Assembly: GCA_963942565.1 (NCBI GenBank)
Contig: OZ012685.1
Location: 51,426,742 to 51,490,741, forward strand
From: Maea johnstoni
Taxonomy: Eukaryota; Annelida; Polychaeta; Spionida; Magelonidae
Reading direction: 5' to 3'
Length of the DNA stretch: 64,000 bases
Shown here: positions 20,518 through 31,864 of the stretch, in pieces
Layout: every line of letters begins with the position of its first letter
Numbering within the stretch: the stretch's first letter is position 1
Notes under the pieces: generated by a model
Databases searched by the model: none
Seen by the model: the letters and a program-made list of their open reading frames with translations, nothing else
What the model was told of the DNA's origin: nothing
Program-made: the position numbers and the translations under genes

Positions 20518-21318
20518 TTAACCCTCATGCTGCTGGTAGCTAATTTAGCCAATGCAAAATGAAAACAAAAACCTGAAAAATGATCAAAACCCTGGCAAAT
20601 GGGTACTCATATGAGAGTGTACTCAGCGAGAGCTATCCAATGAATACCAACAAGACAGGGTTTGAATGGTTTGCAAAAATCCTTATCCTGCTGGTGGCGA
20701 ATTTGAATTTGGCCAATACAAAATGATGGAAAAAACCTGATCAATGATTGAAACCCTGGCAAATGGGTACTCATATGAGAGTACTCAGCAAGAGCTATCC
20801 AATGAATACCAACCAGACGGGGTTTGGATGGTTTGCAAAAATCCTTATCCTGCTGATGGCTAATTTGGCCAATACAAAATGATGCAAAAAAATTGAAAAT
20901 GACTGAAACCATGGCAAATGGGTACTCATATGAGATTACTCAGCAAGAGCTATCCAATGAATACCAACATGATAGGGTTTAGATGGTTTTCAAAGATCTT
21001 TGCGTCCTTATGCTTTGGAAAAAAGTAGCCTCAGCATCAAAAAACCTGAAAAATGATTGAAACCCTGGCACACGGTTACTCATCTGAGAGTACTCAGCGC
21101 GAGCTATCCCATGAATAGCAACATGACAGGGTTTAGATGGGTTTCAAAGATCTTTGCATCCTTATGTGTCCTTGATAAGATAAGATAAGATATAGTTTAT
21201 TTTCAATTCTCTTTCATAAATTTTATAGTAAAGGCTTTTTAGCAATAAGGTACAGGAACACAGTATGAAACCAGTCTTGTGCTTTGGACAAAAGTAGCTT
21301 TAGCATTGGAAGGGTTAA
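20518..21318 (+). repeat. Tandem array of truncated pB-A MITEs
   Basis: Copies begin at 20518, about 20685 and about 20848. The first two end at GGTTTGCAAAAATCCTTATC and fuse directly to the next CTGCTGGTGG. The third is nearly complete to CCTCAGCATC (21039) and joins the middle of a fourth, which ends AGGGTTAA at 21318. Confidence 0.88.
21172..21278 (-). mobile_element. Short retroposon 3' tail inside the last pB-A
   Basis: On the minus strand it ends AATAAACTATATC followed by (TTATC)n, a LINE/SINE-like microsatellite tail. It splits the MITE before CTTGTGCTTTGG. Confidence 0.5.
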
Positions 21319-21822
21319 AATTGGAGAGCTGGACTCTTCTTGACTCATAATTAGGGAGGGGGCATTGAGCCCTGGGGAGCCTACCAGATCAGAGATCATC
21401 AGACTCAATTTCCGTCCACCAATCAAACGCTTCCCTCTTATTCACCTCTGTACTAGATGGTAAACGTGATCGTAATCGCAAATAGTTTTTTTTCGGCAAG
21501 GCTGACCTTTGACCTCTCATATGTCACATGGGAGGTTTGTTAATATGTCGGTAATTACTTGAATGTTTGGACCGGCCCGTGCCCCAAGCTAAAAGCAATT
21601 TTTCAAAGAAACTCAAATGTGGCAAAAACAGGTATGTGTTATTTTCTATATGTGAATCCTCTTACTGGTATTTAGTGTTGCTCATTTTTTTATAACTCTC
21701 CAAAACATGATAATATGGAAATTGAAATAAAACTGAAATAAAACTGAGAAGGACAGATCTGTGGAGTGCATCTCTTACACTCTATGCCTTTTTAGCAAAG
21801 GAAACTAGACCATGGTCTATCC

Positions 21823-22245
21823 TAGAGCTGCACTCACCACTCACAAACTCTAGTGGCTCGAGCCCTGGGGCAAACTCGCTTCAAGCTCGAGCTGAAATGT
21901 TCAAATCGTGAGCTCGTCTATGTTTGGAACACAAACATAACAGTCAGAGCACCTAACACACATTATTAACATACATAACTGCTTATCGCTGTCATGTATT
22001 CTTTACAATCTCCAATGTATACATTCAAGCGGTGTTGAGTGCTATACTGTCCTTTGTACCTGGTCAGCACATTTTTAAATTATATAAATATGGCAATGTT
22101 AATAAATCTCTGCCAATAAATATTTATTTCTTAATAGCTGGGCTGGAAAATAAGTATTTCTTTGGAAAATTTGAACGTCCATGAGCTCACGAGCCAAACG
22201 GGTGGTGAGCTCATGAGTTGATCTCCCTCCGTGAGTGCAGCTCTA
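21823..22245 (+). mobile_element. hAT-1 MITE, reference copy
   Basis: TAGAGCTGCACTCAC to GTGAGTGCAGCTCTA, perfect 15-bp ends. Target duplications GTCTATCC and GTCTATAC differ at one of 8 bases. Confidence 0.85.
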
Positions 22246-22297
22246 GTCTATACTGATATTACAAATACTAAGATGAAAGATACCACTCACTAATCCG

Positions 22298-22555
22298 AAA
22301 AGGCTTCTAGGAGCTAAAACTAAATGCTCCCCAGCCTACAAATTGTGTCTGTGTGGCAGGTGACTATAATTGCCTCTTATTGACTGAGCACTGACACAAG
22401 TCCCTTTCAAAGCACAATGACGGAAAAGGCTTCTTTAAGGAGCTAAAACTAAAGCTCCCCAGCATACACACTGTGTCTGTGTGGCAGGTGACTATGATTG
22501 CCTCTTATCGACTGAGAACTGACACAAGTCCCTTTCAAAGCACAATGACGGACAC
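22298..22555 (+). repeat. ~125-bp direct duplication
   Basis: AAAAGGCTTCT, GTGTGGCAGGTGACTAT, GATTGCCTCTTAT and CCCTTTCAAAGCACAATGAC occur twice in the same order. Confidence 0.9.
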
Positions 22556-22739
22556 TCTGAAATCAGTGACATTAATCATACTTCTGCATAATTAAGGTTT
22601 TCAATCAATGATAATATAGTGTCCATATCATAGATAATGAGATAATTCGATATGAGTTGTTTTCCTTGTAATATATAATTACATATCATACTTAAAGACT
22701 CCTGACTCTTATCTTATAGCATACTTATGAGTTTTGGTG

Positions 22740-22954
22740 TTAACCCTTGTGGCTAATGGTGACTAATTTGACCAATACAAAATGATGCAAAAAACAAACA
22801 AAATAATTATTGAAACCCAGGCATATGGTACTCATATGAGAGTACTTAGCGAGAGCTATCCAATGAATACCAATATGACAAGGTTTAGATGGATTTCAAA
22901 AATATTTGTGTCCTTGTCCTTTGGGTGAAAGTAGCCTCAGCATTGGAAGTGTTT
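22740..22954 (+). mobile_element. pB-A MITE, left member of an inverted pair
   Basis: TTAACCCTTGTGGCTAATGG to CATTGGAAGTGTTTA. A facing copy begins 11 bp away. Confidence 0.87.
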
Positions 22955-22965
22955 AGGCACTGACT

Positions 22966-23178
22966 TTAACCCTTTCAATGCTGTGACTACTTTTGTCTAA
23001 GGCACAAGAACTCAAAAATCTTTGAAAATCATCTAAACCCTATCATCTTGGTATTCATTGAAAGATCTCATCGAGTACTCGCAGATGAGTACCCATTTGC
23101 CATGGTTTCGGTCATTTTTCAGCTCTTTGCACATTATTTTGTGTCGATCAAATTAGCCACCAGCAGCATAAGGATTAA
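22966..23178 (-). mobile_element. pB-A MITE, right member of an inverted pair
   Basis: TTAACCCTTTCAATGCTG to AAGGATTAA. Variants such as TTGTCTAAGGCACAA and CTATCATCTTGG are shared with the copy at 56438, marking a subfamily. Confidence 0.9.
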
Positions 23179-23304
23179 TGACCTGTACCCATAAGCAGCA
23201 AGCATATAAGCCAGACCAGAGATAGTGTGTATACTGAGTAGGTTTTTCCATTACTTACTCATAATAGCCATCACTGTTTGGGCACACCATTGAGTGTGAT
23301 ATTT

Positions 23305-23535
23305 AGCCTAAAAAAGAAATTGTTTGTTTCCTGTAACGGTCCGAAAAAAAATAGGGTAGGTAGGTCGGTAATTATTTTTTTTTGCATTATTTTTTTTTGT
23401 CAAAAATGTGTGTTTTATGCATGTTTTACGTTGATTGGGAGTTGGGAGGGCGGAAAAAACTTAAGGGTAGGATTTTTTTTGAATAAAAACTTGTTAGGGT
23501 AGGGTAACAGGAAACAAACAACTTTCTTTTAGGCC
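23305..23535 (+). mobile_element. GGCC-MITE
   Basis: AGCCTAAAAAAGAAATTGTT to TTCTTTTAGGCC. The 3-bp duplication is not clear here because the left terminus has changed. Confidence 0.8.
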
Positions 23536-23618
23536 TAATTGGTTCTGACAGCTTCGGCTATTAACAAAGCTATCAACACCTGCAGCACAGAAACGTGTGA
23601 AGAGAATAGCCTTATAGC

Positions 23619-23832
23619 ATAACCCTTCCAATGCTGAAGATATTTTCATCCAAAGCACAGGGAAGGTAATATTTTGGATAATCATCTAAACCCTGTCATG
23701 TTGGTATTCACTGGAAAGCTCTTGCTGAGTACTCTCAGATGAGTACCCATTTGCCAGGGTTTTAATCATTTTCAGGTTTTTTGCATCATTTTGTTTTGGC
23801 AAAATCAGCTTCCACTAGCATAATTAAGGTTT
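23619..23832 (-). mobile_element. pB-A MITE with ATAA left flank
   Basis: CATAACCCTTCCAATGCTG to TAATTAAGGTTTA. The right end overlaps the start of the next copy. Confidence 0.85.
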
Positions 23833-24194
23833 ACCCTTCTCATGCCGAGGCTACTTCCGTCCAAAGCACAAAACTGCAAAGATATTTGAAAACCATATAA
23901 ACCCTGTCATGTAAGCATTCATTGGATAGCTCTCGTTGAGTACTCTCAGATGAGTACCCATGTGCCAGGGTTTCAATCATTTTTCAGGATGTTTGATGCT
24001 GAGGCTACTTTTAAAGCATGAGGACACAAAAATCTTTGAAAACCATCTGAACCCTGTAATGTTGGTATTCATTAGATAGCTCTCGTTGAGTACTCTCAGA
24101 TGAGTACCCATTTGACAGGGTTTCAGCCATTTTCAGTTTTTTTTGCATCATTTTGTACTGGCCAAATTAGCCACCAGCAGCATGTTAGGGTTAA
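23829..24194 (-). mobile_element. Two fused pB-A MITEs in tandem
   Basis: The first copy runs to TTTTTCAGGATGTTTG (23992) and fuses to ATGCTGAGGC of a second copy lacking only its tip, which ends TTAGGGTTAA at 24194. Confidence 0.85.
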
Positions 24195-24341
24195 AGGTAC
24201 TTTCTGCAGCTTGAGGCTAAATTGTGACATATGGTTATTGTCTAATGGTGGAGAGAAAGGGTTCTCCTAGGAAAATCACCGACATTATATTACCTGAGTC
24301 TGGGCCAACCCTTACCATTGCAGATCCAAGCTCTAAGCCAG

Positions 24342-24690
24342 AAACTGATACTTACTAGTATAAGCGAGGATGTATCAGTTAGAGTACAAGCTTTTGAGCT
24401 TGGATAAAGCTTGTTATTTCTTGAGCTAATAATACCTAGTAGATACAAGCTTGTCCAAGCTACCTTACACATAGAGAGACTGGAATAAGCTGCGCTTGCC
24501 TCATACCTGCCTGGAAGCTGATACTTACTAGTATAAGCAAGGATGTATCAGCTAGAGTACAAGCTTTTGAGCTTGGATAAAGCTTGTTTTTTCTTGAGCT
24601 AATAATATCTAGTAGATACAAGCTTGTCCAAGCTACCTTACACATAGAGAGGCTGGAATAAGCTGCGCTTGCCTGATACTTGTATTTCAA
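24342..24690. repeat. 173-bp direct duplication
   Basis: GATACTTACTAGTATAAGC starts at 24347 and 24520. Each unit carries TACAAGCTTTTGAGCTTGG and ACAAGCTTGTCCAAGCTACC. Confidence 0.9.
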
Positions 24691-24813
24691 AAGTCATAGC
24701 TGCTACTAGCTGCGTTACTGGCTGCTACTAGCTGTGATAAGCCTGAACTTAAGTTTTGGATTCTAGTTTAGGCTAGATTTGAAAAACCAGTACTTTAATA
24801 TCCATCAGTATTG

Positions 24814-24993
24814 TACAGGTGAACTTGGATATGACGGACCACTGTAAGACGGATTATTCGTCTATGACGGACAAGATGCTTGGTCCCAGTCCCATGCATA
24901 TCAAGTATTTGCCATATGTATATGACGGATTTTGCATATGACGGACCAATTTTCCTGGTCCCATTGAGTCCGTCATATCCAAGTTCACCTGTA
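24814..24993. mobile_element. pogo/Tigger-like MITE
   Basis: TA, then CAGGTGAACTTGGATATGAC; the opposite end is GTCATATCCAAGTTCACCTG then TA. The 22-bp inverted repeats are perfect. CAGGTGAACTTGG is typical of pogo/Tigger ends. Confidence 0.85.
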
Positions 24994-25254
24994 GTAAGAA
25001 AAGGATTTTACATTCTAAATACTGATTAAAGATAGCTGCAAAATCTAGGACTATATAATTGTGAAAAAGAACCGCAATCTCTAATACACAAGTGTAGCGG
25101 TCTGGGTTGGGGTTGAGGTCAAAGGACACATTTCCTAAAAAAGTGTGTTTGCAATGGGGGACTGAGAATCGCTTTTTCATGTTAAATGAGTTCAACCTAC
25201 TTTTCTTAGTCAGGAGAATTAAAAATTCTTTGTCAGGGAGACTTTTCCAGAATC

Positions 25255-25962
25255 ATTCCATAATTTTTGAATATTCATAATTCAGTTTATTTATGAATAT
25301 TTGTAAATGAATTGTGAATATTCATAATCAATTATGAATATTTGTATATGAATTATGAATATTCAAAATTGAATTATGAATATTCAAAAATGAATTATAA
25401 GTATTCAAAATTCATTTACGAATATTCATAAATATGTATAAATTATAAATATTCGTAATTCATTTTCAAATATTCATAATTCATTTTTGAATATCAATAA
25501 TTCATTTTGAATATTCATTATTCATTTACAAATATTCATAATTCATTTTTGAATATTCATGATTCATTTTTGAATATTTATAATTAACATTGAACTGTGA
25601 AAATCCAAAAAGGAAATTATGAATATTCAAAAATGAATTAGGAATACTGTAAATCACTTAAATATGGCGTGAACATTATATAGCGCAATTACGGTACTGC
25701 CCTGGATAGCGTGATCTAAGTATAGCGGTGAACAGGAACAGCAGCAACAAATTCAATTGAGAATTTGATAAAGACGGGGATTTTATAATAGCGCATATGG
25801 GTAGAGCGCTATTATCGCTATCTTATTGTTCCCGCTATATTTAAGTGATTTACAGTATTCATTAATGAATTAAGGATATTTGTAATTCATTTATGAATAT
25901 TCATAATTAATCATGAATATTGAATTTTGAATATTTTATAATCAATTATGAATATTAGATGC
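25255..25962. repeat. AT-rich array of palindromic GAATATTC words
   Basis: Dozens of TGAATATTCATAATTCATTT variants in both orientations, without a fixed period. It is interrupted by a TA-MITE at 25645-25857. Confidence 0.85.
25645..25857. mobile_element. TA-flanked MITE inside the GAATATTC array
   Basis: TACTGTAAATCACTTAAATA at the left pairs with TATTTAAGTGATTTACAGTA at the right, each continuing into a GCG word. Confidence 0.85.
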
Positions 25963-26037
25963 TTTTTTGACATAATTTGCTGCTTAATAAGTACAACTTT
26001 TAAATCTAGCCTTAATTTGGGTGTCCAAGAAGCAAGA

Positions 26038-26125
26038 AGATCTCGGTAGTGTAATGGTTAGCACAGCCGCTCGCCACCCAGGAGATCCCGGTTCAAGTCC
26101 CCATGCCTCCACTATTTTTTACCAT
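26038..26125 (+). mobile_element. tRNA-derived SINE head
   Basis: A-box-like TAGTGTAATGGTTAGCAC and B-box GGTTCAAGTCC are correctly spaced. The anticodon region (TCGCCAC) does not form a stem and the acceptor ends do not pair, so this is not a working tRNA. It looks like a SINE promoter. Confidence 0.65.
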
Positions 26126-26440
26126 TTTTGAACCAGGGAAGTTCCAGCTTCTACTAGAAAGTACCAGGTAGCTTGGATATACCGAAAGCTGCGATTTCCT
26201 TGCCATGTAAGCGCAGCTTTCTACTAGAAAGTACCAGCTAGCTTGGATATACCGGAAGCTGCGATTTCCTTGCTCTTTTAGCGCAGCTTTTCATAGCTTA
26301 TTCCGTCCGAATTACCGTGTGACCTAGTTGAAGCTTCTTTAAGTTTGTCCAAGCAAATATTGAAGAAAATCACAACTTTTCTGTACAAGCTTAAGCCGGT
26401 AGAAGGTGCAATAAGTCAAGCTTGTCCAAGCTACAAATGG
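26126..26440 (+). repeat. 72-bp duplication and AAGCTTGTCC-type repeat, possible SINE body
   Basis: CTACTAGAAAGTACCAG, AGCTTGGATATACCG and AGCTGCGATTTCCTTG occur twice. Words such as CAAGCTTGTCCAAGCTAC link it to 24342-24690. Confidence 0.7.
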
Positions 26441-26476
26441 TAGGGGAAGTCTCATTCTCACCCTTAAGATAGGTGT

Positions 26477-26693
26477 TTAACCCTTTAAATGCTGAGGCTG
26501 CTGTTTTAGTCCAAAACACGAAAACTGCAAAGATTTTTGAAAACATCTAAACCCTGCCATGTTGGTATTCATTAGATAGCTCTCGATGAGTGATCTCAGA
26601 TGAGTACCCATATGCCAGGGTTTCAGTCATTATTTGGCTTTTTTTGCATCATTTTGTATTGGCAAAATTAGCCAGCAGCAGCATAAGGGTTAA
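26477..26693 (-). mobile_element. pB-A MITE, full length
   Basis: TTAACCCTTTAAATGCTG to ATAAGGGTTAA. Confidence 0.9.
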
Positions 26694-26987
26694 CAAGTAC
26701 CGTGCTCGCCCACAAGTAGCACATGGCAAGCGGCCAATTTGCATAACCCCCTTGACACTCTGTGGAGGAAGCTCACACACACAACAGGTACCTCATTTCA
26801 CTGAGATATTAATAACCGACATACAAGATATTCCCAGTGGCAGCTCCTAGGTAGCCAGTGTGCATAGTGTTAGATGCTTTGGCCAATGAGGGAGACCCTC
26901 AAACTTAAGGTCTCTCATTTTACTATACAGTCATTGTGCATATAAATAGACCTCTTGGCCAATGGAGGAAGCTCGCCTGCACACTGA

Positions 26988-27144
<157 letters not shown>

Positions 27145-27239
27145 CAGAGACAGAGAGAAAGCTAGTGATGGATATGCCCCAAAGATGAAATGTATGAAGC
27201 CAATGTACCTGATAGACTTCCACACACAAAGAATATCGC

Positions 27240-28345
27240 ACGTCACTAAGATGTGAGTATCTGCTTATCATGCTTAGAAGTGAAACATGGCATTCAGCTA
27301 TTGTGCATGTTGCTAGACGGCTTGGCCCATGAGGAACGCCCCCCCCCTTCTCCTCCCCACACAAAGAGTATCTCACATCACTAAGATGTGAGTAACTGAT
27401 AGACATGCTTAGACATGAAACATGGCATTCAGCTGTACTGCATCTGCAATACCGCTTGGTCCATGAGGAACGCCCCCACACAAAAGGTATCTCACTTCAC
27501 TAGAATCTGACTGAGTGATAGACATGCTTAGACGTGAAAGATGGCATTCATCTACTGTGCAAGTTGCTAGACCGCTTGGCCCATGAGGAATGCCCCCGAA
27601 CAATAAGTATCTCACTTCAATAGAATCTTACTAATGATAGACATGCTTAGACCTAAAACTTGGCATTCTGCTATTGTGCAAGTTGCTAGACCGCTTGGCC
27701 CATGAGGAATGCCCCCGAACAATAAGTATCTCACTTCAATAGAATCTTACTAATGATAGACATGCTTAGACCTAAAACTTGGCATTCTGCTATTGTGCAA
27801 GTTGCTAGACCGCTTGGCCCATGAGGAATGCCCCCGAACAATAAGTATCTCACTTCAATAGAATCTTACTAATGATAGACATGCTTAGACCTAAAACTTG
27901 GCATTCTGCTATTGTGCAAGTTGCTAGACCGCTTGGCCCATGAGGAATGCCCCCGAACAATAAGTATCTCACTTCAATAGAATCTTACTAATGATAGACA
28001 TGCTTAGACCTAAAACTTGGCATTCTGCTATTGTGCAAGTTGCTAGACCGCTTGGCCCATGAGGAATGCCCCCGAACAATAAGTATCTCACTTCAATAGA
28101 ATCTTACTAATGATAGACATGCTTAGACCTAAAACTTGGCATTCTGCTATTGTGCATGTTGCTAGACCACTTGGCCCATGAGGAACGCCCCCGAACAATA
28201 AGTATCTCACTTCACTAAGATGTGAGTATCTGATAGACATGCTTAGAAGTAAAACATGGCATTCAGCTATTGTGCATGTTGCTATAGACCTTTCAGCCCA
28301 TGAGGAACGCCCCCCCCCCCACACACACACACAGTAGGTATCTCA
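27240..28345. repeat. 119-bp tandem array with a tRNA A-box-like word
   Basis: GAATGCCCCC starts at 27588, 27707 and 27826 (119 bp) and continues to about 28180 with near-identical units; outer units are diverged. On the minus strand each unit contains TGGGCCAAGCGGTCTAGCAA, close to the D-arm/A-box of Leu/Ser tRNAs. Confidence 0.92.
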
Positions 28346-28616
28346 CTTCACTTGGATCTGACTGAGTGATAGACACGCAGTAGCAGTGTTTGAAAGTGAT
28401 AGGTGCGACAATTTGATTTGCTGACCTCCCCGCACAGGCTATGAATCATCCTTCTCCATAAAAGCGATCTTCGTTATCTTTTTTTAAATCTACTTTCGTT
28501 TCAAAGTCCCCTTCAGAGTTCTCAGAGTACAGAGCCAGGCTTTACAAGCATATACGGATAAATAGCCATGCATGTAGAGTGATGTCAAGGGCCTGATTTA
28601 AAAAAAGAGGATATAT

Positions 28617-28875
28617 TACCATATTCCTTCGTATAAGCGCCACAATTAAATTGGATTAGCCACAATTGGCATAAATGTGACAAAAAACGAAATTCAAAAA
28701 TTCAAATTCATTTAAGTGCACTGACGCATGTAACATGTTAGGGAAAAAATTGGTAGAAGGGGCATTGGCAATCTTCCATATATTCCAAGCCTGCCACTTC
28801 CAAAATCTTTCAATAAAAAGGGGGGGGGGGGGGTGCTAATTTGGGGTCAGTGCGGTTAAACAGAAGAATACGGTA
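28617..28875. mobile_element. TA-flanked MITE with CC(G/A)TATTC ends
   Basis: TACCATATTCCTTCGTATAA at the left pairs with AACAGAAGAATACGGTA at the right. The interior includes a SINE-tail-like piece (28650-28710, TAGCCACAATTGGCATAAAT) and a poly-G run near 28818. Confidence 0.7.
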
Positions 28876-29159
28876 ATCAGGATGCAAGGATACAATATTC
28901 ATCTTTTCTCTGAGTATTTTTTAAAATAGTGTACAATTTATTGTCATATAAATCACAAATACATGAGCATCAGGACTCGCTGAGCAATTATGGGTTAAGA
29001 TTCCGTATGGATCTAGTCAAACATGATACTCGGTTACCAACCAAATTGCTTAGTCAAGTTTTTTTTACTATCATCTCACATCATTGTCCATCTAAACCAG
29101 CAGCGCTAAACCACGGTTCTCACGATGGACATACGTCGCAAGGCTGAGTCCCTATGGAT
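28876..29159. other. Unassigned sequence
   Basis: No repeat family of this window and no coding signature seen. Confidence 0.4.
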
Positions 29160-29374
29160 TTAACCCTTCCAATGCTGAGGCTACTTTCATCCAAAGCAAA
29201 TTATGACACAAAGATTTTTGAAAACTATCTAAACCCTGCCATGTTGGTATTCATTGGATAGCTCTCGCTGAGTACTCTCAGATGAGTACCTACATGCCAG
29301 GGTTTCAGTCATGTTTTAGGTTTTTTTTATCATTTTGTAATGGCCTAACTAGCCACCAGCAGCATAAGGGTTAA
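29160..29374 (-). mobile_element. pB-A MITE, left member of an inverted pair
   Basis: TTAACCCTTCCAATGCTG to ATAAGGGTTAA. The partner in opposite orientation starts at 29447. Confidence 0.92.
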
Positions 29375-29446
29375 TTAAGGCAGGTCCCTATGGATGCAAT
29401 CTGGGGTGTCTTCATCAGACTGAGCTCATGAAGTTAGAGTAAGAGC

Positions 29447-29657
29447 TTAACCCTTATACTGCTGGATGTTAATTTTGCCAATACAAAATAATGCAAAAAA
29501 GCCGAAAATGACCGAAACCCTGGCAGATGGGTACTCATTTAAGAGTACTCAGCGAGAGCTATCCAATGAATACCAACATGACAGGGTTTGGATGATTTTG
29601 TAAATATTTGTGTTTTTATGCTTTGGACGAAAGTAGCCTCAGCATTGGATGGGTTTA
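29447..29657 (+). mobile_element. pB-A MITE, right member of an inverted pair
   Basis: TTAACCCTTATACTGCTGG to CATTGGATGGGTTTA. Confidence 0.9.
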
Positions 29658-30022
29658 GTATGTGAGCTAGCCAAGAGTCCCACCAGGAGATCACCTAATA
29701 TGCTGCACAGGTTTCCATTTCTAACCAGATTTATTCAATCATTCAATTGGCACTTTGACCCCTGCACATTGGCACGGCCGTAACTGCCAATCACGAGATT
29801 CTTCACCGCGGCTCTCGCTGGTCGCACAATCTAATCAAAATCACACGCGCTGCCGCTAATCAGCGCGGATCTCCAGATACGGTTTCTCGGAACGATCGGA
29901 ATCAATCCAGCAGGATCGCTACTGACTCTTTCAGTCGGGCAATTTGAATCATTGTAGAAGGGTAGAAAATCTGGCTACAGCTGTATTACTACATCAGAAT
30001 ATAGGACATTGCCCCATGGATT
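29658..30022. other. Unique segment, partly GC-rich
   Basis: CpG-rich stretch around 29770-29900 (TTCACCGCGGCTCTCGCTGG), no ORF or repeat. Confidence 0.35.
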
Positions 30023-30133
30023 TTAACCCTTCCAAAGCTAAGGCTACTAATAATGATGAGAATAAGAATGAGAATAAGAATGAGAATAACGATAATGATA
30101 ATGATGATAATGATAATGATAATAATAATAATC

Positions 30134-30207
<74 letters not shown>
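30023..30207 (+). repeat. pB-A tip running into (AAT)n
   Basis: TTTTAACCCTTCCAAAGC and AAGGCTACT are the first ~25 bp of pB-A. The sequence then becomes AATGATGAG/AAT repeats to 30207. Confidence 0.85.
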
Positions 30208-30209
<2 letters not shown>

Positions 30210-30599
30210 GTGCTGAAAACAGTTTGCTAAGTCTTGGTGGTCAAACGGTCCATCAAAATGAATAGTTTAGTGGTCCACCAGAAAAATTAGTGGTCCATAT
30301 ATCACTTTGATAACCAATATGGTAGCCAACAGCTATTTCATAACTGAACATTTATGGTTGATTGTGATTAATTTATGAATTGTGACAGTTATAATCTATT
30401 GTAGAAGAAATGAGAAACTAGCTGCATGTGTGCTTACTAAATTAATGTGGTCAGAATAATTAGCAGACTTTCTGGGCAAGTAAACATACACTTTTACTAG
30501 CCCATTCAATTTTTTGGTAGAAACGGACTGGTGGGCTACTGTCTATTTTCACCACTGTAATAATGATAATAATCATAATAACCTATCTATAACAAGCCT

Positions 30600-30979
30600 T
30601 AGGGTAACACAGTCAAATATAGGATTGAATTCTCGCTTATCAGGGGCCCTCAGAGAACCTAGTCAAAGACACGAAGGCCACCAACAATCAATGCTGGTCT
30701 AGGAATGGGACATATTAAGAGTAGAACCGATTCAACATTCTCGTACAACGATCTATCTTACAAATCCCCAACAGATGGACCCCTCCCCCAATCAATCTCA
30801 ACAATCAATGCTGGTCAAGGAATGGGACGAGAGTAGAACCGATTCAACATTCCCGTACAACAATCCATCTTCCAAATCCCCAACAGAATAACTGATCCTC
30901 CCTCGATCAGTTTCACGCTACAGCAAACAATCCCTTCAACTCTGCACAATAAACAGGACAATAATAATAATATAATAAC

Positions 30980-31047
<68 letters not shown>

Positions 31048-31114
31048 TTTTAATTATCATAATAATAATGATAATAATAATGATAATAATAACAATAATA
31101 ATAACAATACTAAC

Positions 31115-31174
<60 letters not shown>

Positions 31175-31192
31175 AACAAAAATAACAATACT

Positions 31193-31260
<68 letters not shown>

Positions 31261-31570
31261 GAAAAATAATAATCTTTATTTCACGAGGGTAACAAAGTCA
31301 AATAGAGGATTTTATTTTCGCTGTGGCTATCAGAGAACCTCGTCAAAGTCACAGAGGCCACCGCCAATCAATTAGTGCTGGTCAAGAAATGGCAACAGAG
31401 AAGAGCCGATTTAACATTCCCCTACAACGATCCGTCTTATGAATCCCCAACAGAATAACTGATCCTCCCTCATTCAGTCTCACGCTACGGCAATCTATCC
31501 CTTCAATTCTGCACAAGAAATGGCACCGGAGTGTAGCGAATCAGAGTCCCATTGCAGTGATCTATCCTTC
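30600..31570. repeat. Triplicated segment with (AAT)n between copies
   Basis: GGGTAACA(C/A)AGTCAAATA, AGGCCACC, CAATCAATGCTGG, GATTCAACATTC and AATCCCCAACAGA appear around 30600-30780, 30790-30960 (partial) and 31285-31570. Confidence 0.8.
30960..31258. repeat. (AAT)n microsatellite
   Basis: About 300 bp of AAT with ATG/AAC variants. It ends AATAATCTTTATTTCACGAG, the reverse of a retroposon-like 3' end (AATAAAG then ATT repeats). Confidence 0.95.
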
Positions 31571-31610
31571 AAGTCCTCAAGAGATCAAATTCTTAATGAA
31601 TCTGTGCCCC

Positions 31611-31840
31611 ATTAGCCCATTAATGCTTAAAAGTTCCTTTAGAAATTGTCGCCTGGATCTATAATAATTATGACAATAACTTTGCAATTGAAAATTATTT
31701 TACAAAATATTTGAAGGAGAGTTGTTGGCGGCATTCTAATTAACATTTCTCCTTCAAATATTTTCCCAAATACACTTTTGCTTGAAAGATTTCGTCAAAA
31801 TTGTCAGGCTGTTTTGGCCGCTGCGAGCGTTAATGGGTAA
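31611..31840 (+). mobile_element. pB-B MITE
   Basis: ATTAGCCCATTAATGCTTAA to GCGTTAATGGGTAA; the core GAAGGAGAGTTGTTGGCGGC is kept. Confidence 0.87.
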
Positions 31841-31864
31841 ATCTGCTCAGGTCTCACACATATC

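Noticed and set aside
26042-26113. A functional tRNA gene (anticodon region TCGCCAC suggested Gly)
   Set aside because: Anticodon and acceptor stems do not pair; only the internal promoter boxes are good. Treated as a SINE head.
30053-31292. Poly-Ile and poly-Asn frames
   Set aside because: Translations of (AAT)n; no coding context.
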